This document shows, in pieces, positions 25,133 through 34,500 of a DNA stretch of 64,000 bases. The stretch covers positions 62,001 through 126,000 of the forward strand of contig JBKAGX010000002.1 of NCBI GenBank assembly GCA_046290575.1, given 5' to 3'. The notes under the pieces were generated by a model, which did no database searches, was not told the DNA's origin, and worked only from the letters and a program-made list of their open reading frames with translations. Each line of letters opens with the position of its first letter. The stretch's first letter is position 1. The stretch is from JANQQJ01 sp046290575. Lineage in GTDB: Bacteria > Pseudomonadota > Alphaproteobacteria > SMXS01. The position numbers and the translations under genes were made by a program.

Positions 25133-26698
25133 GTGCTTTACAACTCCAATGCCTTCATATTGGCGTTCCTGCCGGCAACGCTGTGCGCATTTTTTCTTGC
25201 CAGACATTATCTGTCGACGCAGGCCGCACTTGGACTTCTGACGGTCGCATCTCTCGTCTTTTACGGGTATTGGGACATTCGCTTCCTGCCCCTTTTGATC
25301 GGCTCAATTGCTGTGAACTACGGCGTTGCACGGGTGATGTCAGCGCGAGGTAATCGATCATTTCTGGTGGCGGGGGTCGTTCTGAATCTGGGTCTACTTG
25401 CCGTCTTCAAATATCTGAATTTCTTTGTTGATTCAGTGACGGATATTACCGGCATTGAACTGACCATCAGGCAGATTGTACTGCCCATCGGAATTTCATT
25501 CTTTACCTTCCAGCAGATCGCCTTCCTGGTCGATCGCTGGCGCGGCGAAGCCGATGTGCCGAGCCCGGTCAACTATGCGCTCTTCGTCTGCTTTTTTCCG
25601 CAGCTGATTGCCGGACCAATTGTACACCACCGCGAAATGGTGCGGCAGTTCGAACAACTTCCAGACTCTCGACGTGAGATCTTTTCAAGGTTCAATATCG
25701 GGGTCGGTTTGTTTGCGGTTGGTCTGATCAAAAAAGTCATCATCGCCGATAGTCTGGGCAGGTTTGCCTCACCCCTGTTCGACCGTGCGGCCCAGGGTGA
25801 ACAGCTTGAGGCGTTCTTGGCTTGGTCGGCCGCCCTAGGGTACCACTTCCAGATCTACTTCGATTTCTCAGCCTACTCTGAAATGGCAATGGGGCTGGCA
25901 CTTATGTTTGGTGTTCGATTGCCGGCAAATTTTGACTCACCATATCGGTCGCGGGATATCATAGATTTCTGGCGGCGCTGGCACATGACGCTGTCCCGCT
26001 TTTTGCGCGACTATCTCTATTACCCTTTGGGTGGCAACCGAAAGGGACCGTCCCGCAGATATGCCAATTTAATGATCGTTATGCTTTTGGGTGGCTTGTG
26101 GCATGGCGCAGCGTGGACGTTCGTGCTGTGGGGCGCATTGCACGGCTTTTACCTGATGGTTAATCACGCTTGGCGGAAGACAGGGCGCAACCTGCCGACA
26201 CCGTGGATCGCCGTGCTCCTTACAAATCTTGCCGTGGTGATTGCGTGGGTGACTTTTCGCGCGGACGACCTGCCGACAGCACTGTCGATGTATCGTTCAA
26301 TGCTGTTTATGAACGGGACTGCTTTGCCCCTCGAACTCAGTGCTATCATACAGTCGGTTGGCATTGACGCAGCGGACTTCTCATACTTTTCAGAGAATTC
26401 GAGAACCGCCTTTTATACCGGTCTTATGTGGATATTGTTCGCGTTCTTCGTTGCGGGGTTTTGGCCCAATACATTGCAGGTTTTCGGCAGGACGCCGCTG
26501 GCAACCGATCAGGACAGGCTGGAGCGTGACTGGGCAGCACGGCGTCTCAGTGGCGAGCGGCGCTTCGAGTTTTCGTTCCCCTTTCAATTTGGCGCGCGCA
26601 ACACCATCACTGCCGTGACGATCGGCTTCCTTTTGTTTGTGGCGCTGAGAGAGTTGAATAGCGCAGCCACCAGCGAATTCCTGTATTTCCAGTTCTGA
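25133..26698 (+). CDS. MBOAT family O-acyltransferase (AlgI-like)
   Basis: The 521 residues are a polytopic membrane protein with the AlgI/DltB family marks: the start MLYNSNAFILAFLPATLCAF, FSAYSEMAMGLALMFG, IDFWRRWHMTLSRFLRDYLY, and the catalytic His in GGLWHGAAWTFVLWG. GTG is the start; AAGG lies upstream and the N-terminus matches family starts. Such proteins move acyl groups across the inner membrane for O-acetylation of exopolysaccharide or other envelope glycans. An SGNH-type partner gene follows 11 bases later. No polysaccharide synthesis genes are adjacent, so the acceptor is unknown. Confidence 0.92.
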   Translation: MLYNSNAFILAFLPATLCAFFLARHYLSTQAALGLLTVASLVFYGYWDIRFLPLLIGSIAVNYGVARVMSARGNRSFLVAGVVLNLGLLAVFKYLNFFVDSVTDITGIELTIRQIVLPIGISFFTFQQIAFLVDRWRGEADVPSPVNYALFVCFFPQLIAGPIVHHREMVRQFEQLPDSRREIFSRFNIGVGLFAVGLIKKVIIADSLGRFASPLFDRAAQGEQLEAFLAWSAALGYHFQIYFDFSAYSEMAMGLALMFGVRLPANFDSPYRSRDIIDFWRRWHMTLSRFLRDYLYYPLGGNRKGPSRRYANLMIVMLLGGLWHGAAWTFVLWGALHGFYLMVNHAWRKTGRNLPTPWIAVLLTNLAVVIAWVTFRADDLPTALSMYRSMLFMNGTALPLELSAIIQSVGIDAADFSYFSENSRTAFYTGLMWILFAFFVAGFWPNTLQVFGRTPLATDQDRLERDWAARRLSGERRFEFSFPFQFGARNTITAVTIGFLLFVALRELNSAATSEFLYFQF

Positions 26699-26709
26699 GG
26701 ATTAGCCGA

Positions 26710-27732
26710 GTGTCCGTCATTTCCCCAGCAAGATTCGCTACCTTAATCGCTGCAACCTTTGGCGGATTGCTGCTCCTAAATGTGGCCGCGGTTGCACTTC
26801 TCTTGGGTGTGGATTCCAGCAGTTCGGTGATCCGTTGCTCAAGTGTCGAAGACCGGGTCGCTGTCGCTCTAAAAGCGCCATCGCCCAAACTACTTGTCAT
26901 AGGCGGGTCGGGAACCCGGCGCGGGATCAATGCGGAACAGTTGAGCGAGGAACTTGGTGTAAGAGCCCAGAATTTCGGGCTCCATGCGGGCATTGGCATA
27001 GGGTTCATTCTTGATAAGGCCCGTCAGGTGCTGGAACCGGGTGATGCCGCGCTCTTGGTTCTCGAGTACAATTTCTATGCGGAAAACCGGCCAACCGATG
27101 TTTCGGTCGATACGTGGTTCGGGTGTGGGGATGATTACATTCTAGCTCAGACCCCCGATGCTGTTTTTAAAGCTGCAGCGGGCCTTTCGATGATCAAGAT
27201 ATTTGATAGGCTTGCCTATAACCTCGTTTCGGACGGACAAGGGCGGCAGAGCATTGATCACCCTGACAATCCGTGGTCTGACAAACCCCTCACTGACGAG
27301 GAGTTTTCCCGGAAAGGGGCGGTGCCGCTTGCGCGCCTTGAAGGCTTCGGGCCCATAGACATTCAGTTTGGCCCTAACAATAGTGGCGTCCAAGCAATTC
27401 GAGACTTCGTCGCCTGGTCCAGAGAAGCCGGTGTCGAAGTGTTGGCCACATGGCCTAACACCATAGACTTTGACGTCTATGATGACGCACCGGCTATAGA
27501 CCAAATCAAAGCATTCTATCGAAACCTTGGCGTTTCGATCGTCGGTGAGCCGGATATCGCGTTGTTTCCCGCCTCTGCCTTCTACGATACCCAGTACCAT
27601 CTCGATCGGCCAGGGATCATCAAGCGCACCAGTCTGTTGGCTGCCGCGTTCAAGCAGAACAGCGCGTTTCGCGACTGGCGGTCTGCTTCCGCAAAAAGGC
27701 CTGCAGTCGATGGCTTACAAATAGCGCCATAA
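26710..27732 (+). CDS. SGNH-like membrane-anchored protein, likely acyltransferase partner of the MBOAT
   Basis: The 340 residues start with GTG (GAGG upstream). One N-terminal membrane anchor (about 12-34) leads into a periplasmic domain with SGNH features: nucleophile candidate Ser67 in LLVIGGSGTRRG, Asn88 in QNFG, and the C-terminal pair D293-T-Q-Y-H297. The usual GDS is GGS here. MBOAT plus SGNH pairs (as in AlgI with AlgX/AlgJ) complete O-acetylation of glycans, so I infer that role. I do not recognise a named family. The terminal residues overlap the A-run of the opposing terminator. Confidence 0.7.
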   Translation: MSVISPARFATLIAATFGGLLLLNVAAVALLLGVDSSSSVIRCSSVEDRVAVALKAPSPKLLVIGGSGTRRGINAEQLSEELGVRAQNFGLHAGIGIGFILDKARQVLEPGDAALLVLEYNFYAENRPTDVSVDTWFGCGDDYILAQTPDAVFKAAAGLSMIKIFDRLAYNLVSDGQGRQSIDHPDNPWSDKPLTDEEFSRKGAVPLARLEGFGPIDIQFGPNNSGVQAIRDFVAWSREAGVEVLATWPNTIDFDVYDDAPAIDQIKAFYRNLGVSIVGEPDIALFPASAFYDTQYHLDRPGIIKRTSLLAAAFKQNSAFRDWRSASAKRPAVDGLQIAP

Positions 27733-27757
27733 AAAAACGCCCGGCCGAAGCCGGGCG
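27731..27757 (-). terminator. Intrinsic terminator of the second Rieske oxygenase gene
   Basis: The stem CGCCCGGC / GCCGGGCG (27738-27745 and 27750-27757) closes a CGAA loop (TTCG on the minus strand). The A-run at 27731-27737 reads as seven T on the minus strand, so it terminates the gene at 27799. Confidence 0.88.
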
Positions 27758-27798
27758 TCCAGTGCCTTCGTCTCTCTGAGGAGAGTGGGAGGTAATCT

Positions 27799-29088
27799 CT
27801 ACTCGCCGACGTACTCTTCCAGCGTCTTGTGGAAGTGGCGGATACGGCGTTCCTGGAACGGAATCCACAAGCCCTTGGCGAAACCTTTGCTATGCATGCC
27901 GCGCTGGACGCGGGGCAGGTTGAAAGCGTCCTGATCGACGACGAGCCCAAGTGAGTCCTTGCCGTGCACGAGTTCGCGATGATGTGCCCGTGCCGGTGGC
28001 TCTTCGCCTTCTTTGGGCATCGCGAAGTTCCAGATATCGAAATACATCTTGTCCGGATCGGTTTCATGCGGCCGCTGGCGAAACAGCATCAGCGAGTCGC
28101 AGTGGGTGTTGAGGGTCAGGTTCGGGAAGATGAAGTAGTGATAATCATCCGTCAGCTGATCGTCATTCATGCCCGAAATATCGAACCCGATGGAATTGCC
28201 CTGAGCCCGGCGGTGCTTCTGCATGTCGCGGCGCACGGTGGTCACATCGCCTTCATAGGTCTTGGGGTCCATGCCGGCAGCCAGCATCATGTCCTGAATG
28301 GGACCAGGAATCTGTTTCGGATCTTCAAGATTGACCCGCGGCGACACCGCGCCAAACGGCACGAGATAGCGGCTGTGCTTATCATACAGATCGGTCTGTA
28401 CATCCACGTCATCCAGGCACCACATCAGCTGCGGGTGGATTCCCTGCACGTGATAGGTTTCGTTGAAGGCATCGATGGAAGATTTCCAATTGCAGTGCCA
28501 TTCGACTGTCGCGTCATTGACGCAGACCATCTTTTCGAAGTGATAGGCATCCAGATGTGACGGTACCACGCCCAGATAATCCATCAGCGGCTCGACCTCT
28601 TCGTTCATGGAGAACCAGACCATGCCGCCCCAGTTGTCGCAGGGCATTTCCTTCAGGCTGACCTTGTCGCAGGGCAGGCCCTGCGTGAAATCATCCGGAT
28701 CGGGGATGTTCTTGACCTCGCCGTCGATCGTCCATTCCCAGTGGTGATAGGCGCATTTGAACGTCTCGGCATGCCCGATGCCGGTCGGCCGCAGTTGATT
28801 GCCGCGGTGCTGGCAGACGTTATAGAAGGCGCGCACATCGCCATCGCTGGCGCGGACCAGCAGGATCGATTCCCAGCCGATATCGGTGCAGATGTAGTCG
28901 CCAGGATCAGGGATGTCGGACAAGAAGCCGCCGAGCAGCCAGACCTTGGACCACATATTCTCCCACTCTTTCTCCATGTATTCCTTGGAGGTATAGCGGG
29001 ATGCCGGAATGGCCTCGTGGCCAAGATCCGGTTCCGGTGCCTTATCGACCGGTGTAAAGGGGCTTTCCTTGACGCGTTGAATGTTCAT
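27799..29088 (-). CDS. Rieske-type aromatic-ring-hydroxylating oxygenase, alpha subunit (second)
   Basis: The 429 residues have the Rieske site C92-x-H94...C112-x2-H115 (CQHRGNQ and CAYHHWEW) and the catalytic iron site in DAFNETYHVQGIHPQ (H213, H218), with a candidate Asp in VVDQDAFNLPRVQ. It is clearly related to but distinct from the protein at 10799-12190. GGGAG precedes the ATG. It stands alone with its own terminator and has no reductase next to it, so electrons must come from elsewhere. It diverges from a thioesterase gene. The substrate is unknown. Confidence 0.92.
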   Translation of the reverse strand: MNIQRVKESPFTPVDKAPEPDLGHEAIPASRYTSKEYMEKEWENMWSKVWLLGGFLSDIPDPGDYICTDIGWESILLVRASDGDVRAFYNVCQHRGNQLRPTGIGHAETFKCAYHHWEWTIDGEVKNIPDPDDFTQGLPCDKVSLKEMPCDNWGGMVWFSMNEEVEPLMDYLGVVPSHLDAYHFEKMVCVNDATVEWHCNWKSSIDAFNETYHVQGIHPQLMWCLDDVDVQTDLYDKHSRYLVPFGAVSPRVNLEDPKQIPGPIQDMMLAAGMDPKTYEGDVTTVRRDMQKHRRAQGNSIGFDISGMNDDQLTDDYHYFIFPNLTLNTHCDSLMLFRQRPHETDPDKMYFDIWNFAMPKEGEEPPARAHHRELVHGKDSLGLVVDQDAFNLPRVQRGMHSKGFAKGLWIPFQERRIRHFHKTLEEYVGE

Positions 29089-29188
29089 TTTGTTCGTCTC
29101 CCGTACTGATAGTCAGTTAAGCGCGGGATTAAATCTGCACGGGTGCTTAAAATTGGGCATTGATATGAATCAACGAGGCAGGGACGCG

Positions 29189-29611
29189 ATGGAAACGACG
29201 GTTCAAGACCTGGTGGACAAAACGCAGTTTGACGTCTGGACCACCCTCTCGGTGCGTTACCGCGACCTGGATCTTATGGGGCACGTCAATCATGCGGTGA
29301 TCGTGAGCTATTTTGAACAGGCCCGGAATGGGATTCTTGACGGCCTGCCATTGCCCGAATCCGACGGCATGGTCCTGGGCGAACTGCATGTCCGCTATCT
29401 GGCAGAGATCGCCCGCGATTCGATCGTCGAAATCGGCACCGGCGTAAGCCGCCTCGGGGGCCGGTCCTTTACCTTGGGGCAGGCGGCGTTTGTCGGCGAA
29501 ACCTGTGTCGCCACCTGCCTGGGGACGCTGGTCTATATCAGCCGCGAGACCAGGCGTGCAGCCGAGATGCCGCCTGCTTTCCGCGAACACCTCGAAAAAT
29601 TTTTGCTGTAA
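29189..29611 (+). CDS. Acyl-CoA thioesterase (4HBT hot-dog)
   Basis: The 140 residues have the 4-hydroxybenzoyl-CoA thioesterase-type motif RYRDLDLMGHVNHAVIVSYFE (D26, D28, G31-H32-x-N34), length typical of the family. The start METTVQDLV at 29189 is preferred because AGGGACGCG precedes it; an upstream ATG at 29165 lacks a site. It would hydrolyse acyl- or aryl-CoA in the cytoplasm. It is divergent from the second Rieske oxygenase and ends 5 bases from the stop of the convergent exported protein. Confidence 0.87.
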   Translation: METTVQDLVDKTQFDVWTTLSVRYRDLDLMGHVNHAVIVSYFEQARNGILDGLPLPESDGMVLGELHVRYLAEIARDSIVEIGTGVSRLGGRSFTLGQAAFVGETCVATCLGTLVYISRETRRAAEMPPAFREHLEKFLL

Positions 29612-29616
29612 CCGGG

Positions 29617-30297
29617 TTAACCGGGTTGCTGCGACTCGATGTCGACTTTGATGCGGCCATCGTCAAATCGGCCGATCCTCAGGATCATGTCGACCAGGGC
29701 GCCGCAGCCGGACACCGTCCAGGTTTCATAGCGGCTGTCGGGCTCTTCAGGCGCAAAGCCCTCCGGCAGGCCCTGCGCGGTGTCGATCAGGGCTTTTTGA
29801 CTGCATCCTTCGATGGACGCCAGCGGGACCACGACCGGACGCAAATCCCTGATCAGATCCGGGTCGAGGCCGGTTGTACCTAACGCGACGGGCAGGGCTT
29901 CTATTCTAGTGCCGTCGGCTTCGAACAGGAAGTTGTAGACAAAGGTCTCCCCGCAGCGTTCACCGCTCACCCGCTCCATCCATCGGCCCGAAACAGGGCC
30001 GGCGGTGCCGGCTACTGATTCGACCGGCGCCAGGATTTTCACCGCTACGGGCACCATGGTGTAGCCCTCCTCGCAGAATCGGTTGGCGGCGAGATCCTCC
30101 TGCGCGGCAACAGCGGCACGGGCCTGCCGGTGTGGCATTGATTCAAGATAGTCCCTGAACTGGGTACCTTCCTTGATGTCCTGCGTGGTGACGATGGTTT
30201 CTGCGGCGTCTTCGGTCTCTGCCAAGGCCGGATTGGAAATGACCAGGGTGGCAACGGCAAGGGCAAAGGCAAACGAACGAATGATCGGGTTGTCCAT
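29617..30297 (-). CDS. Exported protein of unknown function
   Basis: I do not recognise this 226-residue protein. It has a signal peptide (MDNPIIRSFAFALAVATLV, cleavage near ALA-E at residue 26) and four Cys in the mature part (FCEEGY, ERCGET, EGCSQK, SGCGAL), which suits periplasmic disulfides. The middle is Pro/Val-rich and predicted to be mostly beta. No metal or catalytic motif stands out. No strong ribosome site is visible. It lies between a thioesterase and a crotonase gene without clear operon linkage. Confidence 0.72.
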   Translation of the reverse strand: MDNPIIRSFAFALAVATLVISNPALAETEDAAETIVTTQDIKEGTQFRDYLESMPHRQARAAVAAQEDLAANRFCEEGYTMVPVAVKILAPVESVAGTAGPVSGRWMERVSGERCGETFVYNFLFEADGTRIEALPVALGTTGLDPDLIRDLRPVVVPLASIEGCSQKALIDTAQGLPEGFAPEEPDSRYETWTVSGCGALVDMILRIGRFDDGRIKVDIESQQPG

Positions 30298-30387
30298 GGC
30301 TGGTAGGAGTCCCTGTCTGTTGGCTGGATGGATTGGAGCTGAACTGGAAACTAGTCATTTAGCCTCTACTTTGCCAGTGGCGAACGG

Positions 30388-31185
30388 TCAGCGGCCCTTG
30401 AACTCCGCTTTGCGCTTCTCCACGAACGACCGATAGCCTTCCGCCACGTCTTCCGAATCGCGGAGTGCGCCGCTGGCGGAATCAAGACCGGCCGTCGAGG
30501 CGTCTAGGCCCTCCGTCAGGCTCCGCCGGGCATCCGCCATCACGGCGCTGACGGCAAGCGGCGCCTGGTCTGCGATTCGGCGGGCCAGCACCAGGGCCCG
30601 GCCAAAGACGGCATCCGGGTCAACAACCTCTTGAACGAACCCCAGGCGCAGGGCCGTGGCCGCATTCATCTCGTCCCCCGTCAGCAGGTAGCGCATGGCG
30701 TTGCCCCAGCCGGCCCGCTCGACCATGCGGGCGGTGCCGCCGCAGGTAGGCATCAGGCCGCGCTTGACTTCCAGCTGGGCGATGCGGGCGTCAGACCCGC
30801 ATATAATAAAGTCGGCCGCCAGCGCGAGTTCGAAGCCGATCGTATAGGTAATGCCACGGGCCGCGGCGACGACCGGTTTGGTGCGCAGCGGCGGATACAG
30901 GCCTACCGGGTCAACCAGCGCTCTGGGGAACAATGTCTTGCTGCGGTCGATATTCGCCAGGTCCAGCCCCGCGGTGAAGTGCCGCCCGGTTGTATGAAGG
31001 ACGGCGCAGCGCCAGTGCCCGTCTTCGTAGTCCTGGTAGGCCTGTGCCAGTTCGGTCAGCATATGTTGTGTGAAGCCATTCAGCTTGCGGGGGCGGTCAA
31101 TGCCGATCGCAAGCACATTGCCATGGTCCTGCCGGGTAATGCGGCCCAGGTCGGGCGTCGCCGCGGGCGTGGAATTGGATGACAT
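30388..31185 (-). CDS. Enoyl-CoA hydratase/isomerase (crotonase) family protein
   Basis: The 265 residues have the crotonase oxyanion segments (GRHFTAGLDL and GITYTIGFELALAADFI) and both catalytic Glu positions appear conserved (GFELA and AQLEVKRG). The start MSSNSTPAA at 31185 is chosen for AGGAGATCATC just upstream; the open frame runs further up without support. The Gly that often precedes the second Glu loop is replaced by RGLMPTCGG, so specificity may be unusual. It acts on acyl-CoA in the cytoplasm, probably with the MaoC, acyl-CoA dehydrogenase and thioesterase proteins. Confidence 0.9.
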   Translation of the reverse strand: MSSNSTPAATPDLGRITRQDHGNVLAIGIDRPRKLNGFTQHMLTELAQAYQDYEDGHWRCAVLHTTGRHFTAGLDLANIDRSKTLFPRALVDPVGLYPPLRTKPVVAAARGITYTIGFELALAADFIICGSDARIAQLEVKRGLMPTCGGTARMVERAGWGNAMRYLLTGDEMNAATALRLGFVQEVVDPDAVFGRALVLARRIADQAPLAVSAVMADARRSLTEGLDASTAGLDSASGALRDSEDVAEGYRSFVEKRKAEFKGR

Positions 31186-31582
31186 GATGATCTCCTGCCG
31201 GTTGCGTTGTGTCTGTTCGCCGCCTTTTCCGCCGATACTTGCAGTAAGCGCAAGCAATTAGAGATTATTCAAACAGGCTTTTTTTTCAGCCTAATACACT
31301 TCTCGGGCTTGCATTGAGACTCCGGTGCGGCGTATTAATATGCGGTCGCAAGGCAATTTCGCCTTGGGACGCCGTTCAATTCGAGGTGTTTTACCGCGTG
31401 GTGCACGGTTTTAAGGGAGGGGTTCCGAGAGGGCCAAGCTTCTTGATCTGTAACCGAAACTTCTGCGTTTTGGCGTTGCTTGGCAGCGTCAACCGTGTAT
31501 GAATACCATGAATAACAAACCGAGCGATCGCCCGGAATGGGCGCCGTTGTTGCCGTACCGCTTGAATAGGGAGTCGAGATCA
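31186..31582 (+). promoter_or_regulatory. Long upstream/leader region of the giant autotransporter gene
   Basis: About 400 bases separate the crotonase start from the likely start of the giant gene. It contains a T-rich hairpin-like segment (AGGCT-T8C-AGCCT near 31276-31294), a weak promoter-like pair (TTGCAT at 31309 and TATTAA at 31333, 18 bases apart), a small hairpin CAAGGC-AATTTC-GCCTTG (31349-31366) and two purine-rich GGGAGGGG/GAGAGGG runs. An in-frame ATG at 31499 would start 28 codons earlier but has no ribosome site. No other gene is seen. Confidence 0.4.
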
Positions 31583-34500
31583 ATGCATCTCTTCATCAAT
31601 AGCATCAATATTTCCAAGATCACTGACAGTGCGAAGGTCGCCGTCCTGGGCTTCGCATTGACATTGGTAGCCTGGTCCGGGTTGGGCACTACGCCTGCCT
31701 ATGCCGAGTGCGACACAGCCGATCTTGATAATCAGGCCGCGGGCCCAGATTCCGGCACGACGATATCGTGTTCAGGTGGTGCCGAAGGGACCGACTCCGG
31801 TCTTGACACCAACGGCATTAGCGATCTTGAAATCATCGTGAATGAGAATGGTGAGGCGACCGGTAGCGCAGGCGGCACGCCGCGCTATGGTATCGATATT
31901 CAGGGTGGCGACAGCATCCAGGTGCGCGTTGTTGATGCGTTCCAGTTCCCGCCGGGCACGACGGGTACAGTCGGCCAGGTTCTTTCGATCCGCAACGTCG
32001 TTGGCGGCGGCGACAATGCGATCAATATCGTTGGGGCGTCCAACGTCCAAATTCTGAACGGTAGCGATGACCTCGATCAGCTTTCGCCCGGCGATCCCGT
32101 GGATGTGGGTAATGCCCAAGGCGGCGGTAAGATCGAGGGTGCCGACGGCGGTATCCGCGTTCGCGATTCAGACACAGTCACGATCATCAATATCAGCCTC
32201 GGTCAGGACGGCGACCAGAGCGCGTGTAACAATGGTGCGGGATCCGGTCAGGCTTGTCGCTCGGGTGTGATTCTTGGTGATGGCGATGCTGAAGGCGGCG
32301 GCGACGGCATCAACATTGAAGACAGCACCAGCGTTGTGATCCAGAACAGCACTGACGATAATATCAAGCCTTCTGACGCACGTTCGGTGATTGATGGCGG
32401 TCCCGGCGGCACTTTCGGCCACGGCGTTCATGTCAGCGACGCCGGCGGCGCGGTCACCGATGTCCGGATCGACAACCTCACCGACGGCTACGTCCAGGGC
32501 GGTGAAACAGGTATGCGCGTTGCTAACAATTCCGAAGTCACGGTAAATGGCGGCGGCACCATCCGGATCGACGGCACCGGCGATGGCACTTCCGACGCAC
32601 TGCGGATTGACGGCGCGGTTGCGCCCAGCACGGTCACCATCAACAACACGCAGACGATTGACGCGCGTGCGCCCAACACCGGCGACGGCGTCCTTGACTT
32701 CGTCGAAGGCGGCGCCGGTGGTGATGACGGCGTTGAGATTTCCGGCGTCGCAGGTCACACATTCATCTCGCAGGGTGACGACACTGACAACCGCGTACAG
32801 ATCTATGCCGGCACGCAGGCGGGCAGTTCCGATGGTATCGCGATTGGTTCTGATTCCGTCACGGTCGATCTCGACTTTACCAATATCGGTGATGCAGACA
32901 ACCGCACCGGCGATGACGGCATTGACCTTGACGATATGGGCGACATCGACGTCGACAACGCGGAAATCTGGGCCGGCGAACACGGATTCCAGGGCTCCGA
33001 TGCCGACGATAACATCGTCGACGTCGGTACGATTGCGGGCAGCGTCGTGGTCATCAACACGCAGGGTACCACCGGTGCCGGCGTGAACCTCGACAATGGC
33101 AGTGGCGACAACGTCTTCGTGTTCGGCGGCACGGATACGTCCGACGTCGATATTGATTACGGCACCTACGGCGCCATCATTCAGGACGACAGCGAGTTCA
33201 ACGAGGTCACCTTTGCTGAAGGTACAACTGTTACTTCTGACGCAGACATGCCGGCGGGAACGGGCGGCATCGCCATTGCCAACGATTCCGGTGAAAACGA
33301 AGTCAGCGTCCTGAACGGCGCGACCGTCACCCACACGGGCGACGGCGGTTTTGGTGCGGTCATCATCGACGATGACGCCTCATTGGGCGGTACGCCGGGC
33401 CGTAACGGCACCGGTTCCGATAACAACATCCTGACGGTCGCGGGCATGAACACCGCGATGGATCAGGAAGCCCGCATCGACTACGTCGGTGAGGATGGCT
33501 TCGGTATCCTTATCCGTAATTCCGACCAGAACATCGTCAACATCAACGACGGCGGTGTGGTGCAGGCCGACGGGGCGAACTCCGTCGGTATGCTGATCGA
33601 TCCGGCGCAGGACAACACGACCAATGTCGGCACCATGGGCCCCGGCTCCTTGATCTCGACCATGTCTGACGGCTATGTGGTCGACGGCACGGATCCGGTT
33701 GCCGATAACAACGTTCTGAATATTGGCGACGATGGTCTCGTCTCCGGTGGCGAAAACGGCGTCGTGCTGCAGGGTGATGATCGTATCACCAGCGCACTTG
33801 ATGCGTTCTTCGGCGGCGCTGACGATGATGGCATCGACAACGATGTGAACAATGCGGGCATTATCCGGTCGGATACCGCAGGTACCGGTACCGGCCATGG
33901 CGTGCTGGTTAACAACACCAATAGCGACGTCAACAACGTCGGCGGTGAGATCTACGCGCAGGGTCGCTTCAGCGATGGCGTGCGATTTGAAGACACGATC
34001 CACACCGATGTCGGCTCTTCGTGCGATGGCACGGGGCCGTGCTCCAACCCCGAAACCTTCGGTAATCTCGGTATCGACGAGAGTGGCTATCAGTCGGACG
34101 CCACGTCCTTTATTTTCGCGGGCCGAGACGGCATCGCCTATGAAAACGACGTGACCGGTGACGAAAACGTCAACGGTCTTGGTGTTATCAGTGAAGCTGA
34201 AAAGACCATTGCGTTCGCCCTGTCGTTGGGCACGGTCACCCTTCCGGATGTGATCTACGAGCACCTCGACAATGAAGGCATGGTCGTTGCGGCCGATGAC
34301 GGCATCAGCGTCAATGACTATTTCGACGTGCTGAATTCTTCCACGGGCCAGATCGTTTTCGGTGGTCTGTCCGACGGGTCTCTGTCATCAGGTTTGGGTG
34401 GTGACGGCATCAATGCCGGCGCGAACAACATTATTCTCAATCAGGGTGAGTTGTACTCTGGTGCAACGGCGACTGGTGACAGCCATGGCGTCGAGGTGAC

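Noticed and set aside
31499..31582. Alternative upstream start of the giant autotransporter
   Set aside because: No ribosome site precedes ATG 31499, whereas GGGAG precedes ATG 31583; kept as a possibility only.
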